Part shown: positions 52,187 through 60,161 of the stretch, piece by piece | Layout: each line of letters starts with the position of its first letter | How positions within the stretch are numbered: position 1 is the first letter of the stretch | Assembly: GCA_963772555.1 (NCBI GenBank) | Contig: CAVYXQ010000011.1 | Coordinates: 1 to 64,000, forward strand | From: Roseiarcus sp963772555 | Lineage (GTDB): Bacteria; Pseudomonadota; Alphaproteobacteria; Rhizobiales; Beijerinckiaceae | Reading direction: 5' to 3' | Length of the DNA stretch: 64,000 nt | The notes under the pieces: model-generated | Database searches by the model: none | Told to the model about the DNA's origin: nothing | Seen by the model: only the letters and a program-made list of their open reading frames with translations | Translations under genes and position numbers: made by a program

Positions 52187-53452
52187 CTATGTGTTCATCG
52201 ACTCGAAGAAGTTCGCGTTGGTCTTTGTCTCGCGGAGTTTGCCCAACAGGAATTCGATCGCGTCGACGGTGCCCATCGGATTGAGGATACGCCGCAACAC
52301 GTACATCTTCTTGAGGATGTCCGGCGGCACCAGCAGTTCCTCCTTGCGAGTGCCGGAGCGGGTGATGTCCATCGACGGGAAGGTGCGCTTGTCCGCAACC
52401 TTGCGGTCCAGAATGATTTCCGAGTTGCCGGTCCCCTTGAACTCTTCGAAAATCACCTCGTCCATGCGCGACCCCGTATCGATCAGCGCCGTGGCGATGA
52501 TCGTCAGCGAACCCCCCTCCTCGATGTTGCGGGCGGCGCCGAAAAAGCGCTTGGGTCGCTGCAAGGCATTGGCGTCGACGCCGCCCGTCAGCACCTTGCC
52601 GGACGACGGGACAACGGTGTTGTAGGCGCGCCCGAGCCGCGTAATCGAATCGAGCAGGATCAGGACGTCGCGTCCGTGCTCGACGAGCCGCTTGGCCTTT
52701 TCGATCACCATCTCCGCGACCTGCACATGGCGCACCGCCGGTTCGTCGAAGGTCGAGGACACGACCTCGCCTTTCACCGAGCGCTGCATGTCCGTCACCT
52801 CTTCCGGCCGCTCGTCGATCAGGAGCACGATCAGGTAGCACTCCGGATGATTGGCGGTGATCGATTGGGCGATGTTCTGCAGGAGGACAGTCTTGCCTGT
52901 CCGCGGCGGTGCCACGATCAGGGCGCGTTGCCCCTTGCCGATCGGCGAGACGATGTCGATGACGCGGGCGGACATGTCCTTGCGCGTCGGATCCTCGACC
53001 TCGAGCCGCAGCCGTTCGCTCGGATAAAGCGGCGTCAGGTTGTCGAAGTGAACCTTGTGACGGGTCTTTTCCGGGTCCTCGAAATTGATGGCGTTGCATT
53101 TCAAAAGGGCAAAATACCGCTCGCCCTCCTTCGGGCTGCGAATGACGCCCTCGACAGTATCGCCGGTGCGCAAGCCGAGCCGGCGAATCTGCGACGGCGA
53201 CACATAGATGTCGTCGGGTCCCGGAAGATAATTGGCGTCGGCCGACCTGAGGAAGGCGAATCCGTCCTGAAGGATTTCAACAACGCCCTCGCCGATGATC
53301 TGGACATCCACGCTGGCGAGTTGCTTGAGAATGGCGAACATCAATTCCTGCTTGCGCATGATTGACGCGTTTTCGACATCGTTTTCTTCAGCGAACGCCA
53401 GGAGCTCCGTGGGTGACTTTTGCTTCAAATCCTTGAGTTTCATTTCCCGCAT
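52187..53452 (-). CDS. rho: Transcription termination factor Rho
   Basis: Hexameric RNA helicase ending Rho-dependent transcripts; 421 aa. The N-terminal domain starts MREMKLKDLKQKSPTELLAF; the RNA-binding fold has GFAFLRSADANYLPGPDDIY and VSPSQIRRLGLRTGDTVEG. The ATPase core shows KGQRALIVAPPRTGKTVLLQ, VLLIDERPEEVTDMQRSVKG and RDVLILLDSITRLGRAYNTV. The C-terminal R- and Q-loops (GSRMDEVIFEEFKGTGNSEI) are intact. ATG 53450-53452 or 53441-53443 are both possible. A 245-bp leader separates it from hemJ, with no gene seen in it. Confidence 0.97.
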   Translation of the reverse strand: MREMKLKDLKQKSPTELLAFAEENDVENASIMRKQELMFAILKQLASVDVQIIGEGVVEILQDGFAFLRSADANYLPGPDDIYVSPSQIRRLGLRTGDTVEGVIRSPKEGERYFALLKCNAINFEDPEKTRHKVHFDNLTPLYPSERLRLEVEDPTRKDMSARVIDIVSPIGKGQRALIVAPPRTGKTVLLQNIAQSITANHPECYLIVLLIDERPEEVTDMQRSVKGEVVSSTFDEPAVRHVQVAEMVIEKAKRLVEHGRDVLILLDSITRLGRAYNTVVPSSGKVLTGGVDANALQRPKRFFGAARNIEEGGSLTIIATALIDTGSRMDEVIFEEFKGTGNSEIILDRKVADKRTFPSMDITRSGTRKEELLVPPDILKKMYVLRRILNPMGTVDAIEFLLGKLRETKTNANFFESMNT

Positions 53453-53697
53453 TGGCGGACCTTCAGTTCGGGGACTCTTGGGCTTCGGCTGCCGTCAAGT
53501 CGCTGGTGTGGTGGAAAGAGGGTTGGCGCCGCGGAGGCGGCCTCGGGCCTTGTCGGTCCCACGCCCAGCCGCTGTCGGATCGGGCGATCCGCGACTGCAA
53601 GGCGTACGCTAAGACGAGTGAGGCTTTCTCTTAGCCGCGTTGGTTGGAACTTTCAACGGGTTTTGCGAAATCTGGGCTTAAGTCCACGCGAACGCGC

Positions 53698-54120
53698 CTA
53701 GAAGGGTTTCAGCACGACAAGACAAACGATCAGAACCATCAGGACGGTTGGGATTTCATTGACGATTCGAAAGTAACGGGAGGAGCGCTGATTGGCGTCG
53801 GATGCGAAAACGCGGACGCAACGGGCAAAGTAACCATGGAGGCCGGCAAGTGCAATGACAAGGACGATTTTCAGCTGCAGCCAGCCGGACTGCCAGTAGC
53901 CGGTCATATAGGCCAAGAGACCGCCGGTTACAAGCACCGCGATCATCGCCGGGTTGATGATGCCCTTGAGCAGGCGGCGCTCCATGATCTTGAACATTTC
54001 GGACATCGCCGAGCCCTTCGGCGCGTCGGCATGATAGGCGAACAGCCTTGGCAGATAGAGCATTCCCGCCATCCAGGCGATGATGGAGATGATGTGCAGG
54101 GCCTTGATCCAGAGCTCCAA
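53698..54120 (-). CDS. hemJ: Protoporphyrinogen oxidase HemJ
   Basis: Membrane haem-biosynthesis enzyme oxidising protoporphyrinogen IX; about 140 aa. Four membrane helices are visible. The first carries the conserved His residues (LWIKALHIISIIAWMAGMLY, then LPRLFAYHADAPKG). RRLLKGIINPAMIAVLVTGG and YFRIVNEIPTVLMVLIVCLV follow. TTG 54118-54120 after AAAGGG gives the standard N-terminus; in-frame starts up to 54207 are less likely because they would enter the origin region. It points away from the putative origin. Confidence 0.9.
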   Translation of the reverse strand: MELWIKALHIISIIAWMAGMLYLPRLFAYHADAPKGSAMSEMFKIMERRLLKGIINPAMIAVLVTGGLLAYMTGYWQSGWLQLKIVLVIALAGLHGYFARCVRVFASDANQRSSRYFRIVNEIPTVLMVLIVCLVVLKPF

Positions 54121-54336
54121 TCGACACCCTTTCGAGATGGAACCGCTCTCCGCGCTTAGGCGTATGTGTTCCCGTGCGCAAGGCGCCGATCGGCTTGCTC
54201 CAAACAAAACCTGAGAGAAAGATTTTCTTCTGCTTCTTTAAGAGACGCCGGTTGTGGACATTCGCATCTATGCCGGCCCTCAGGCGACTTGTTCGCCCCG
54301 AAAGTTGCGCCGGACGACCGCGGATGGTCTCGTGCG

Positions 54337-54351
54337 TTAAGGGTTTGTTAA
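54337..54351. promoter_or_regulatory. CtrA-type binding site
   Basis: TTAAGGGTTTGTTAA: two TTAA half-sites with a 7-base spacer, the full consensus of the cell-cycle regulator CtrA, inside the putative origin. In Caulobacter CtrA bound at such sites blocks initiation. Confidence 0.75.
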
Positions 54352-54394
54352 GCATTATCGAAGGTTGCGGGGCGGGCCGGCGGCCGCCCTCGAC

Positions 54395-54403
54395 TTATTC
54401 ACA
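54395..54403 (+). promoter_or_regulatory. DnaA box (perfect)
   Basis: TTATTCACA matches TTATNCACA exactly and lies 44 bp from the CtrA-type site. Confidence 0.75.
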
Positions 54404-54571
54404 GAGTTGTCGCCAGGCTGAAACAATCGGTGCGAATTGTCCCTGTCCTCTTGCCTGTGGATGCCGGATCGCCGATTGCGCCCTCGGGTCCGCGGCCGTC
54501 TTCGTCGGCGGCCGGCTCTCCACGCCTGTCCACAAGCGTCGCCTCCGGTTATAAGCGCCTCCATTCACACA

Positions 54572-55417
54572 ATGGGGGGCGCATTGGGCCGCAGCTACTT
54601 CCATCTCCACCTCGTTTCCGATTCAACCGGAGAGACGCTGATCGCCGCCTCCCGCGCGGCCGCGGCGCAATACCAGGGTGTGGCTTCGATCGAGCATGTC
54701 TATCCGCTGGTGCGGACGCCGGGGCAACTCGATCGGGTGATCGCTGAAATCGAGAACGCCCCGGGGATCGTGCTCTTCACCCTGGTCGATTCGGACCTGT
54801 CGCGACGACTGGAGGAAAGTTGCGAAGCGTTCGGCTCGCCGTGTCTCTCGGTGCTCGGTCCGATCCTGACTCTGTTCAAGTCGTACCTCGGGCAGAACTC
54901 GACGCCCCGCGCCGGCGCTCAGCACATGCTCAACGCAGACTATTTCAAGCGAATCGACGCGCTGAATTTCAGCATGATGAGTGACGACGGCCAATTGCCG
55001 GAAAACCTCGAGCATGCTGACATCGTCCTTGTCGGGGTGAGCCGGACGTCGAAGACCCCGACGAGCATCTACTTGGCGAATCGCGGTTACAAGGCCGCCA
55101 ATGTGCCGCTCGTGCCGAACGTGCCGCTTCCCAACGGATTGCTCAATCTCCGCCATCCGCTGATCGTCGGGCTTATCGCCTCTGCGGATCGCATCGTGCA
55201 GATTCGACAAAATCGTCTGCTGACCCTCAACGCCGATTCGCGGACCGAATACGTCGACCGGATCGCGGTGGCGGAAGAGATTGCCGCCTCGCGCAGGCTC
55301 TTCGCCGAAAACGGCTGGCCGATCATCGACGTCACCCGGAGATCGATCGAGGAGACCGCGGCGGCCATTCTCGATCTCTATCGCGCCCACCGCCTGAACT
55401 TCATTGCTCAGGGCTGA
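54572..55417 (+). CDS. Pyruvate, phosphate dikinase regulatory protein (PPSR/DUF299)
   Basis: Bifunctional kinase/phosphorylase controlling pyruvate phosphate dikinase or PEP synthase; 281 aa. YFHLHLVSDSTGETLIAASR is the N-terminal hallmark. The P-loop-like motif is LVGVSRTSKTPTSIYLANRG, then YKAANVPLVPNVPLP. SRTEYVDRIAVAEEIAASRR and WPIIDVTRRSIEETAAAIL complete the family pattern. ATG 54572 is used; the longer open frame starts inside the origin. This is the RP001-type gene next to the alphaproteobacterial origin. Confidence 0.95.
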   Translation: MGGALGRSYFHLHLVSDSTGETLIAASRAAAAQYQGVASIEHVYPLVRTPGQLDRVIAEIENAPGIVLFTLVDSDLSRRLEESCEAFGSPCLSVLGPILTLFKSYLGQNSTPRAGAQHMLNADYFKRIDALNFSMMSDDGQLPENLEHADIVLVGVSRTSKTPTSIYLANRGYKAANVPLVPNVPLPNGLLNLRHPLIVGLIASADRIVQIRQNRLLTLNADSRTEYVDRIAVAEEIAASRRLFAENGWPIIDVTRRSIEETAAAILDLYRAHRLNFIAQG

Positions 55418-55422
55418 GCCAG

Positions 55423-56061
55423 ATGATGGCGGATATCTCGTCCAAGGCTCGGATCTGGGCGGCCGAAGGCCCCCTCGCGTTGGCGTCGAAAAGCGCCGCG
55501 CGGCGCGCGCTGCTGGAGGCGGCAGGCCTTCGCGCCGAGATCGTGGCGGCGGACGTCGATGAGAGAGCGCTGGAGGCTCGCTTCTTCGCCGGCGGCGGCC
55601 GCGCTGCTGATCTTGCCGCTGCGCTGGCCGAGGCGAAGGCGCTCGCCGCGAGCCAGGCGCGCCCGGAAGCCTATTGCCTCGGCGCGGATCAAACCCTGAC
55701 CCTCGGAGACAGGCTTCTGCACAAGCCGACCGACCTCGCGGAGGCCGCGCAATCCCTGGGGGCCCTTGCCGGCCGCAGGCATCGGCTGACTTCCGCCTTC
55801 TCGGTCGCCCGGTCGGGGAGGACTCTCGTCGTCGACGCCGACCATGCGGATCTTCAAATGCGTGCGCTCGATCGGCGGAGGATCGACAGGTATCTCGAGC
55901 TGGCGGGGCCGGTTGTCCTTTCAAGCGTCGGCGCTTATCAGCTCGAGGGTCTGGGCGTGCATCTGTTTGATCGGGTCGAGGGCGATTACGCCACGATTCT
56001 CGGGATTCCGATGTTCAAGTTGCTGGACTGGCTCAGGCGCGAAGGACTGATCTCGCTGTGA
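55423..56061 (+). CDS. maf: Maf-like nucleotide pyrophosphatase
   Basis: Hydrolyses non-canonical nucleoside triphosphates; 212 aa. LALASKSAARRALLEAAGLR is the N-terminal motif with the conserved S..R..LL pattern. ADVDERALEARF, EAYCLGADQTLTLGDRLLHK (catalytic Asp region) and GRRHRLTSAFSVARSGR follow; the end is LEGLGVHLFDRVEGDYATIL followed by GIPMFKLLDWLR. It lies 5 bp after the PPSR stop and overlaps aroE by 4 bp (GTGA). Confidence 0.94.
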   Translation: MMADISSKARIWAAEGPLALASKSAARRALLEAAGLRAEIVAADVDERALEARFFAGGGRAADLAAALAEAKALAASQARPEAYCLGADQTLTLGDRLLHKPTDLAEAAQSLGALAGRRHRLTSAFSVARSGRTLVVDADHADLQMRALDRRRIDRYLELAGPVVLSSVGAYQLEGLGVHLFDRVEGDYATILGIPMFKLLDWLRREGLISL

Positions 56062-56912
56062 CGTTAAGCCGGGTCGCTCGCGCGGGAGTTGTAGGTTGGC
56101 CGATCAAACATTCGCGCTCGCCGATCATTCACCGTCATTGGCTCAATGAGCTCGGCATAGCCGGCAGCTACGAGCGATTCGAAGTCCCGCCCCATAAGCT
56201 TGCCGCCTTTGTCGCGGATATTGGGTCGGAGGGCCTCGTCGGCTCGAACGTGACCGCGCCGCACAAGGAAGCGGCCTTCGCCGCCTGCGACCGACGAACG
56301 CGGACTGCAAACGGGCTCGGCGCCGTCAATACCCTGTGGCGCGAAGGCGATGCGCTTTGCGGCGACAACACCGATGTCGAGGGCTTTCTCGCCAACATGG
56401 ACGAGGGCGCGCCCGGCTGGGACGAGGAAAGCCGGCGCGCCGTGGTCCTCGGAGCCGGGGGCGCCGCGCGCGCGATCGTCTACGCCTTGGCGTCGCGCGG
56501 AATAGAGCGCACGGCGATCGTCAACAGAACTCAGGCGCGAGCCGAGGAACTTGCGGCATTGTTCGGCGCCATCGCCCCACCCCGCGCGAGTCTCAGCCTC
56601 GAACTTGCTGAGGCCGATCTCCTCGTCAACGCCACCACGCTCGGCATGCAAGGAAACCCGCCGCTCGAGATCGACATCGGCGCCCTGCCGAGCCGCGCGG
56701 TGGTGGCGGACATCGTCTATGTACCGCTCCATACGCCTCTTATCGTAGCCGCGCGGGCTCGCGGCCTGCGCGCCGTCGACGGACTCGGCATGCTGCTGCA
56801 TCAGGCCGCTCCCGCGTTCGAGCGGTGGTTTGGCCAGCGGCCCCGGGTCACGGCCGCTTTGCGGGCGCTGGTCGAAGCCGATGTGCTCGGGGCCGACAAG
56901 GAGAAGCAATGA
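56058..56912 (+). CDS. aroE: Shikimate dehydrogenase
   Basis: NADPH-dependent reduction of 3-dehydroshikimate; 284 aa. The shikimate site is VVGWPIKHSRSPIIHRHWLN and the catalytic Lys is in GSNVTAPHKEAAFAAC. GAVNTLWREGDALCGDNTDV (second catalytic Asp), VLGAGGAARAIVYAL and IVNRTQARAEELAALFG (NADP-binding) follow. GTG 56058 overlaps the maf stop. The maf-aroE-coaE-dnaQ order is conserved beside the alphaproteobacterial origin. Confidence 0.95.
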   Translation: MTLSRVARAGVVGWPIKHSRSPIIHRHWLNELGIAGSYERFEVPPHKLAAFVADIGSEGLVGSNVTAPHKEAAFAACDRRTRTANGLGAVNTLWREGDALCGDNTDVEGFLANMDEGAPGWDEESRRAVVLGAGGAARAIVYALASRGIERTAIVNRTQARAEELAALFGAIAPPRASLSLELAEADLLVNATTLGMQGNPPLEIDIGALPSRAVVADIVYVPLHTPLIVAARARGLRAVDGLGMLLHQAAPAFERWFGQRPRVTAALRALVEADVLGADKEKQ

Positions 56913-57511
56913 TTCTCGCCGGCCTCACCGGCTCGATTGCGATGGGAAAGTCGACAGTCGGGGCCATGTTCGCCGCCCTCGGCGCTCCTGTTTTCGACGC
57001 CGACAAGGCCGTTCGCGAATATTACGCTGGCAACGGCGCAGCAGCCGTCGAGGCTGTTTTCCCCGGCGTCCTCACCGACGGAGCGGTCGATCGAGGGCGG
57101 CTCGGCCAGCTGGCGCTCGGCGATCCGGCGGCTCTCGAACGCCTCGAAAGCCTGGTGCATCCGGCGGTCGCCGACGCCCGGGCGCGCTTTGTTGCACAGG
57201 CCGAGGCGGAAGGCCGTCGCTTGGCCATTGTCGACGTGCCGCTCCTGTTCGAGACTGGCGGTGATTCGGCGGTCGACCTTGTCGTCGTCGTCAGTGCGCC
57301 GGCGTCGGCGCAAAGGGTGCGGGTCATGGCGCGCGAGGGCATGCATGCAGCCAAGCTCGATGCGATTATGCTGCGACAGATGAGCGATTCGGAAAAACGC
57401 CAGCGCGCCCATTTTGTCATCGACACGGGCGGCAGCCTCGAGCGGACCTGCGCGCAGGTGCGGCAGTTCATGCGCGCCATTGCGGCGGTGGGGGGACGCC
57501 GTCATGCGTGA
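56909..57511 (+). CDS. coaE: Dephospho-CoA kinase
   Basis: Last step of coenzyme A synthesis; 200 aa. The P-loop is LAGLTGSIAMGKSTVGAMFA; PVFDADKAVREYYAGNGAAA and VHPAVADARARF follow, and the lid region has IVDVPLLFETGGDSAVDLVV. The ATG overlaps the aroE stop by 4 bp, and the stop overlaps the dnaQ start by 8 bp. Confidence 0.95.
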   Translation: MILAGLTGSIAMGKSTVGAMFAALGAPVFDADKAVREYYAGNGAAAVEAVFPGVLTDGAVDRGRLGQLALGDPAALERLESLVHPAVADARARFVAQAEAEGRRLAIVDVPLLFETGGDSAVDLVVVVSAPASAQRVRVMAREGMHAAKLDAIMLRQMSDSEKRQRAHFVIDTGGSLERTCAQVRQFMRAIAAVGGRRHA

Positions 57512-58217
57512 GATCGTTCTGGATACCGAGACGACCGGGCTCAATCCCGCCGACGGACATCGCCTGCTCGAAATCGGCGCGGTCGAAATCGTCCACCAAT
57601 CGGCGACGGGCAGGTTCTTTCATGCGCTCATCAATCCGGAGCGAGACATCCCCGAGGACGCGATGCGCGTCCATGGCCACAGCGCCGAATCGCTGCAGGA
57701 CAAGCCGGTTTTCGCTGGGGTCGTCGATGACCTTCTCGCTTTCATCGGCGATGCGCCGATCGTAATCCACAACGCCGATTTCGACCTGCGGTTCATGAAC
57801 GCCGAGCTGGCGCGGGTTGGACGCCCCTCGATCGGCATCGATCGCATCATCGACACGCTGGCGCTCGCCCGCAAGAAACATCCCGGACAGCCGAACAGCC
57901 TCGATGCCCTGTGCGACCGGTACCGGATCGACCGGTCGCGGCGAATCAAGCACGGGGCGCTGCTCGATGCGGAAATCCTGGTCGAAGTCTATCTCGAGCT
58001 GTCCGGCGGACGGCAGCGCTCGCTGATCTTTGCTGAGGACGAACCCGCATCTTCGTCGGACCTCATCGCCTTCCCGCTCTGGCGCAGGGAAGGGCGCGGT
58101 CCGCGCCTTCCCCTGATCGCGCCCGAGGAAGCGGCCGCGCACGCGGAGCATGTTGTGGCGCTGGGGGAAGCTGCAATTTGGCTGCGCTACGCCGGGAACC
58201 AGGCGGAGCGCGCCTGA
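57504..58217 (+). CDS. dnaQ: DNA polymerase III epsilon subunit (proofreading exonuclease)
   Basis: 3'-5' exonuclease of the replicase; 237 aa. ExoI motif is REIVLDTETTGLNPADGHRL (Asp and Glu ligands), ExoII VIHNADFDLRFMNAEL, ExoIII KHGALLDAEILVEVYLEL with the catalytic His and Asp. The C-terminal 60 residues are the alpha-binding tail. It converges with secB at a 12-bp gap. Confidence 0.96.
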   Translation: MREIVLDTETTGLNPADGHRLLEIGAVEIVHQSATGRFFHALINPERDIPEDAMRVHGHSAESLQDKPVFAGVVDDLLAFIGDAPIVIHNADFDLRFMNAELARVGRPSIGIDRIIDTLALARKKHPGQPNSLDALCDRYRIDRSRRIKHGALLDAEILVEVYLELSGGRQRSLIFAEDEPASSSDLIAFPLWRREGRGPRLPLIAPEEAAAHAEHVVALGEAAIWLRYAGNQAERA

Positions 58218-58229
58218 ACCCTGGCGCGG

Positions 58230-58715
58230 TCAGGCGGTCTGCTGCTGCGGCTGGCCGCCGGACGCGGCGAGGCGCTGCAGGTAGAGCGCATGGAAATCGA
58301 TCGGATCGATGTAAAGCGGCGGGTACGAGCCCCCGCGCACGGCGTCGGCGATGATTTGCCGGGCGAACGGGAACAGGAGGCGCGGCCCCTCGATCATGAC
58401 GACGGGCTGCACCTGGTCGGGTGGAAAATTCTCGACGCGAAATATTCCCGCATAGTTGAGTTCGAATTTGAACATAGTGTCGGCGCCCTGACCGGCCCCA
58501 CCTTCGAGCATCAGGCTCACTTCGAAGTCGGTGGGCGCAAGCTGCCGCGCATTGACGTTGATCTGCACGGAGATGTTGGGCGCGGTCTGCTGCGGGCCCA
58601 ATGTTCGCGGCGCATTCGGATTTTCGAACGAAAGGTCCTTTGTATATTGCGCGAGAATGGAGAAGCGCGGGCCCGTTTGCGGCGCGCCGGCGCCATTGCC
58701 GTCCTGCTCAGCCAT
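58230..58715 (-). CDS. secB: Protein-export chaperone SecB
   Basis: Tetrameric chaperone holding preproteins for SecA; 161 aa. FSILAQYTKDLSFENPNAPR and FEVSLMLEGGAGQGADTMFK form the core, with LNYAGIFRVENF, EGPRLLFPFARQIIADAVRG and GSYPPLYIDPIDFHALYLQR. The Ala/Gln tail is usual. ATG 58713-58715. In relatives a Tim44-like gene and mltA are divergent from secB; here the upstream 189 bp hold no gene and a DUF459 gene follows. Confidence 0.95.
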   Translation of the reverse strand: MAEQDGNGAGAPQTGPRFSILAQYTKDLSFENPNAPRTLGPQQTAPNISVQINVNARQLAPTDFEVSLMLEGGAGQGADTMFKFELNYAGIFRVENFPPDQVQPVVMIEGPRLLFPFARQIIADAVRGGSYPPLYIDPIDFHALYLQRLAASGGQPQQQTA

Positions 58716-58904
58716 CGTAACTTGCTCCGTGGTCCGTTTCAGCCCGAGCACGCCCGGCCACTTGCGAGCAACCGGTATGCGTTGGGGCGTCGCCTAGCAC
58801 GGCGCACCCAGGTGAACAAGCAGGCCGAGGCAGGCTTGAACTGCGGCTCTACTGGCCCGCACTTCGCCGCGCCAAGCAAAATTTCGACTTCCTGCTCCGC
58901 GTCG

Positions 58905-60161
58905 CTAGTGCGCCCGGGGCCATCGGAAGTCGTCGGCGCGCCCGGCCTCCGGTTCCGGAACGGCGCCGGAGCGCAGGCTCGCCGCTTCGGCGCCGGCGCT
59001 CGGCGGCGCTGCGGCTTCGATCAGCTCCCCTTGCGCCGAGACCGGACGGGCGGTCAGCGACAGGATCGGTCCCGCGGGCGTCTTCGCTGAAAGGGGCAGG
59101 TCCGGATTGCTCGCTCCCATCTCACGGCGGATTTCTGCGTTGATGTCGTCCGCCTGCTGCTCGATGTCCGGCGGGAGCGCCGCGATGTCGCTCTGCGGCT
59201 TGGCTTTGTCGAGTATCCGCCGGATCCCGGTTTCGAGAAAATGCGCGAGCTTGCGCGATCCGGCTTTGGTGAAATAGATGCCGTTGGGATCCGAGCGCAG
59301 CTTCGTGTTCTGCCCGTCGACGTCAGGACCGAACGCCGAGTAGTGCCCGTTCTCATCGAGGAACGCGTCCCAGATATCGACATATGTCGCGCCGGCCTTT
59401 TCCGCATTGTCGCGGTAGAGCTCGTTCAGCGCGCTCACCTGGGCGTTGAATTTCTCGTCCTGCATCGGGGGAAGACCGACCCAGAAAACCGGAATATGCG
59501 CGTCATGAAACGGCGCGATGAAATTCTCAATTCTTTGCGCGTAGACGGTCCGCCACTTGTCGGTGAGGGGGTCGAGCGTATCGCCGGCGTCCTTCAACGG
59601 CTGCAGGTCATTGATGCCGACCATGATCACCGCGACGTCGATCTTTTGTTTTCCGGCAACCAAAGCGCGCGCGGCTTTTGGCCAATCATAATAATCGTCG
59701 CGGGTGAGGCCTGAGAGATCCTTGGCGAGATTTGTGATCGAGACTTCCGGTTTGTCGGAAAACGTGTCGCTCAGGCCTTGCGCCGCGAGTATGGCGAGGC
59801 TGTCGCCCAGGACGGACACGAACAACGTGGCCTCAACCGGGGAGCCGCCAGGCGCGCCAGGGGCGCGGGTCGCCGAGGTTGAAACAAAGTCCTGACTCCG
59901 TCTCGAAACCGAATCGGGGGCCCGTTTCGGGCTTGGCTTGTGCGCTCGCACGCGCAACGGTCCGTTCGATTGCGGCGGCCGCGGAGAAAAATTGAACAGG
60001 TTCTGAAAGAAGTTGGGAAAACCGCCGCCGCTATTCTGCGCAAGCGAAATTGGCGCCGCCAGGATGCAGGCGAAAAGCGCCAGGGCGACGACCCTGAGCG
60101 GCGACGCCAGCGCCAAGGGGAAGCCCCGCTTCGACAACGATTTCCGCTGGCGCCCTTCCAT
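58905..60161 (-). CDS. SGNH/GDSL hydrolase-type exported protein (DUF459)
   Basis: About 418 aa. A basic N-terminus and hydrophobic run (VVALALFACILAAPISLAQ) make a signal peptide, followed by a Pro/Ser/Arg-rich stretch to residue ~110. The SGNH core begins VSVLGDSLAILAAQGL (GDS nucleophile block), then IDVAVIMVGINDLQPLKDAG (GxND block), and YVDIWDAFLDENGHYSAFGP, then FTKAGSRKLAHFLE with the catalytic His/Lys region. DUF459 proteins are periplasmic and their substrate is unknown, though glycan esters are suspected. ATG 60159-60161 or GTG 60162-60164 overlaps the transglycosylase stop. Confidence 0.88.
   Translation of the reverse strand: MEGRQRKSLSKRGFPLALASPLRVVALALFACILAAPISLAQNSGGGFPNFFQNLFNFSPRPPQSNGPLRVRAHKPSPKRAPDSVSRRSQDFVSTSATRAPGAPGGSPVEATLFVSVLGDSLAILAAQGLSDTFSDKPEVSITNLAKDLSGLTRDDYYDWPKAARALVAGKQKIDVAVIMVGINDLQPLKDAGDTLDPLTDKWRTVYAQRIENFIAPFHDAHIPVFWVGLPPMQDEKFNAQVSALNELYRDNAEKAGATYVDIWDAFLDENGHYSAFGPDVDGQNTKLRSDPNGIYFTKAGSRKLAHFLETGIRRILDKAKPQSDIAALPPDIEQQADDINAEIRREMGASNPDLPLSAKTPAGPILSLTARPVSAQGELIEAAAPPSAGAEAASLRSGAVPEPEAGRADDFRWPRAH

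Larger units (their letters stand above)
54121..54571. other. Putative chromosomal origin of replication (oriC, Caulobacter-like)
   Basis: A 451-bp gene-free region between divergent hemJ/rho and PPSR-maf-aroE-coaE-dnaQ. It holds a perfect CtrA-type site TTAA-N7-TTAA (54337-54351), a perfect DnaA box TTATTCACA (54395-54403) and boxes matching TTATNCACA at 7 of 9 positions at 54253-54261, 54456-54464, 54526-54534 and 54561-54569. An AT-rich block lies at 54199-54242. In Caulobacter and relatives the origin sits beside the PPSR gene (RP001) with the same right-hand gene order. Leading-strand gene orientation on both sides fits. hemE, usual on the left side, is absent. Origin function is inferred. 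Confidence 0.8.

Noticed and set aside
54336..54403. CtrA and DnaA sites as mere promoter elements of the PPSR gene
   Set aside because: They lie 170-235 bp upstream of that gene within a multi-box region in the known origin context, so the origin explanation fits better; dual use is still possible.
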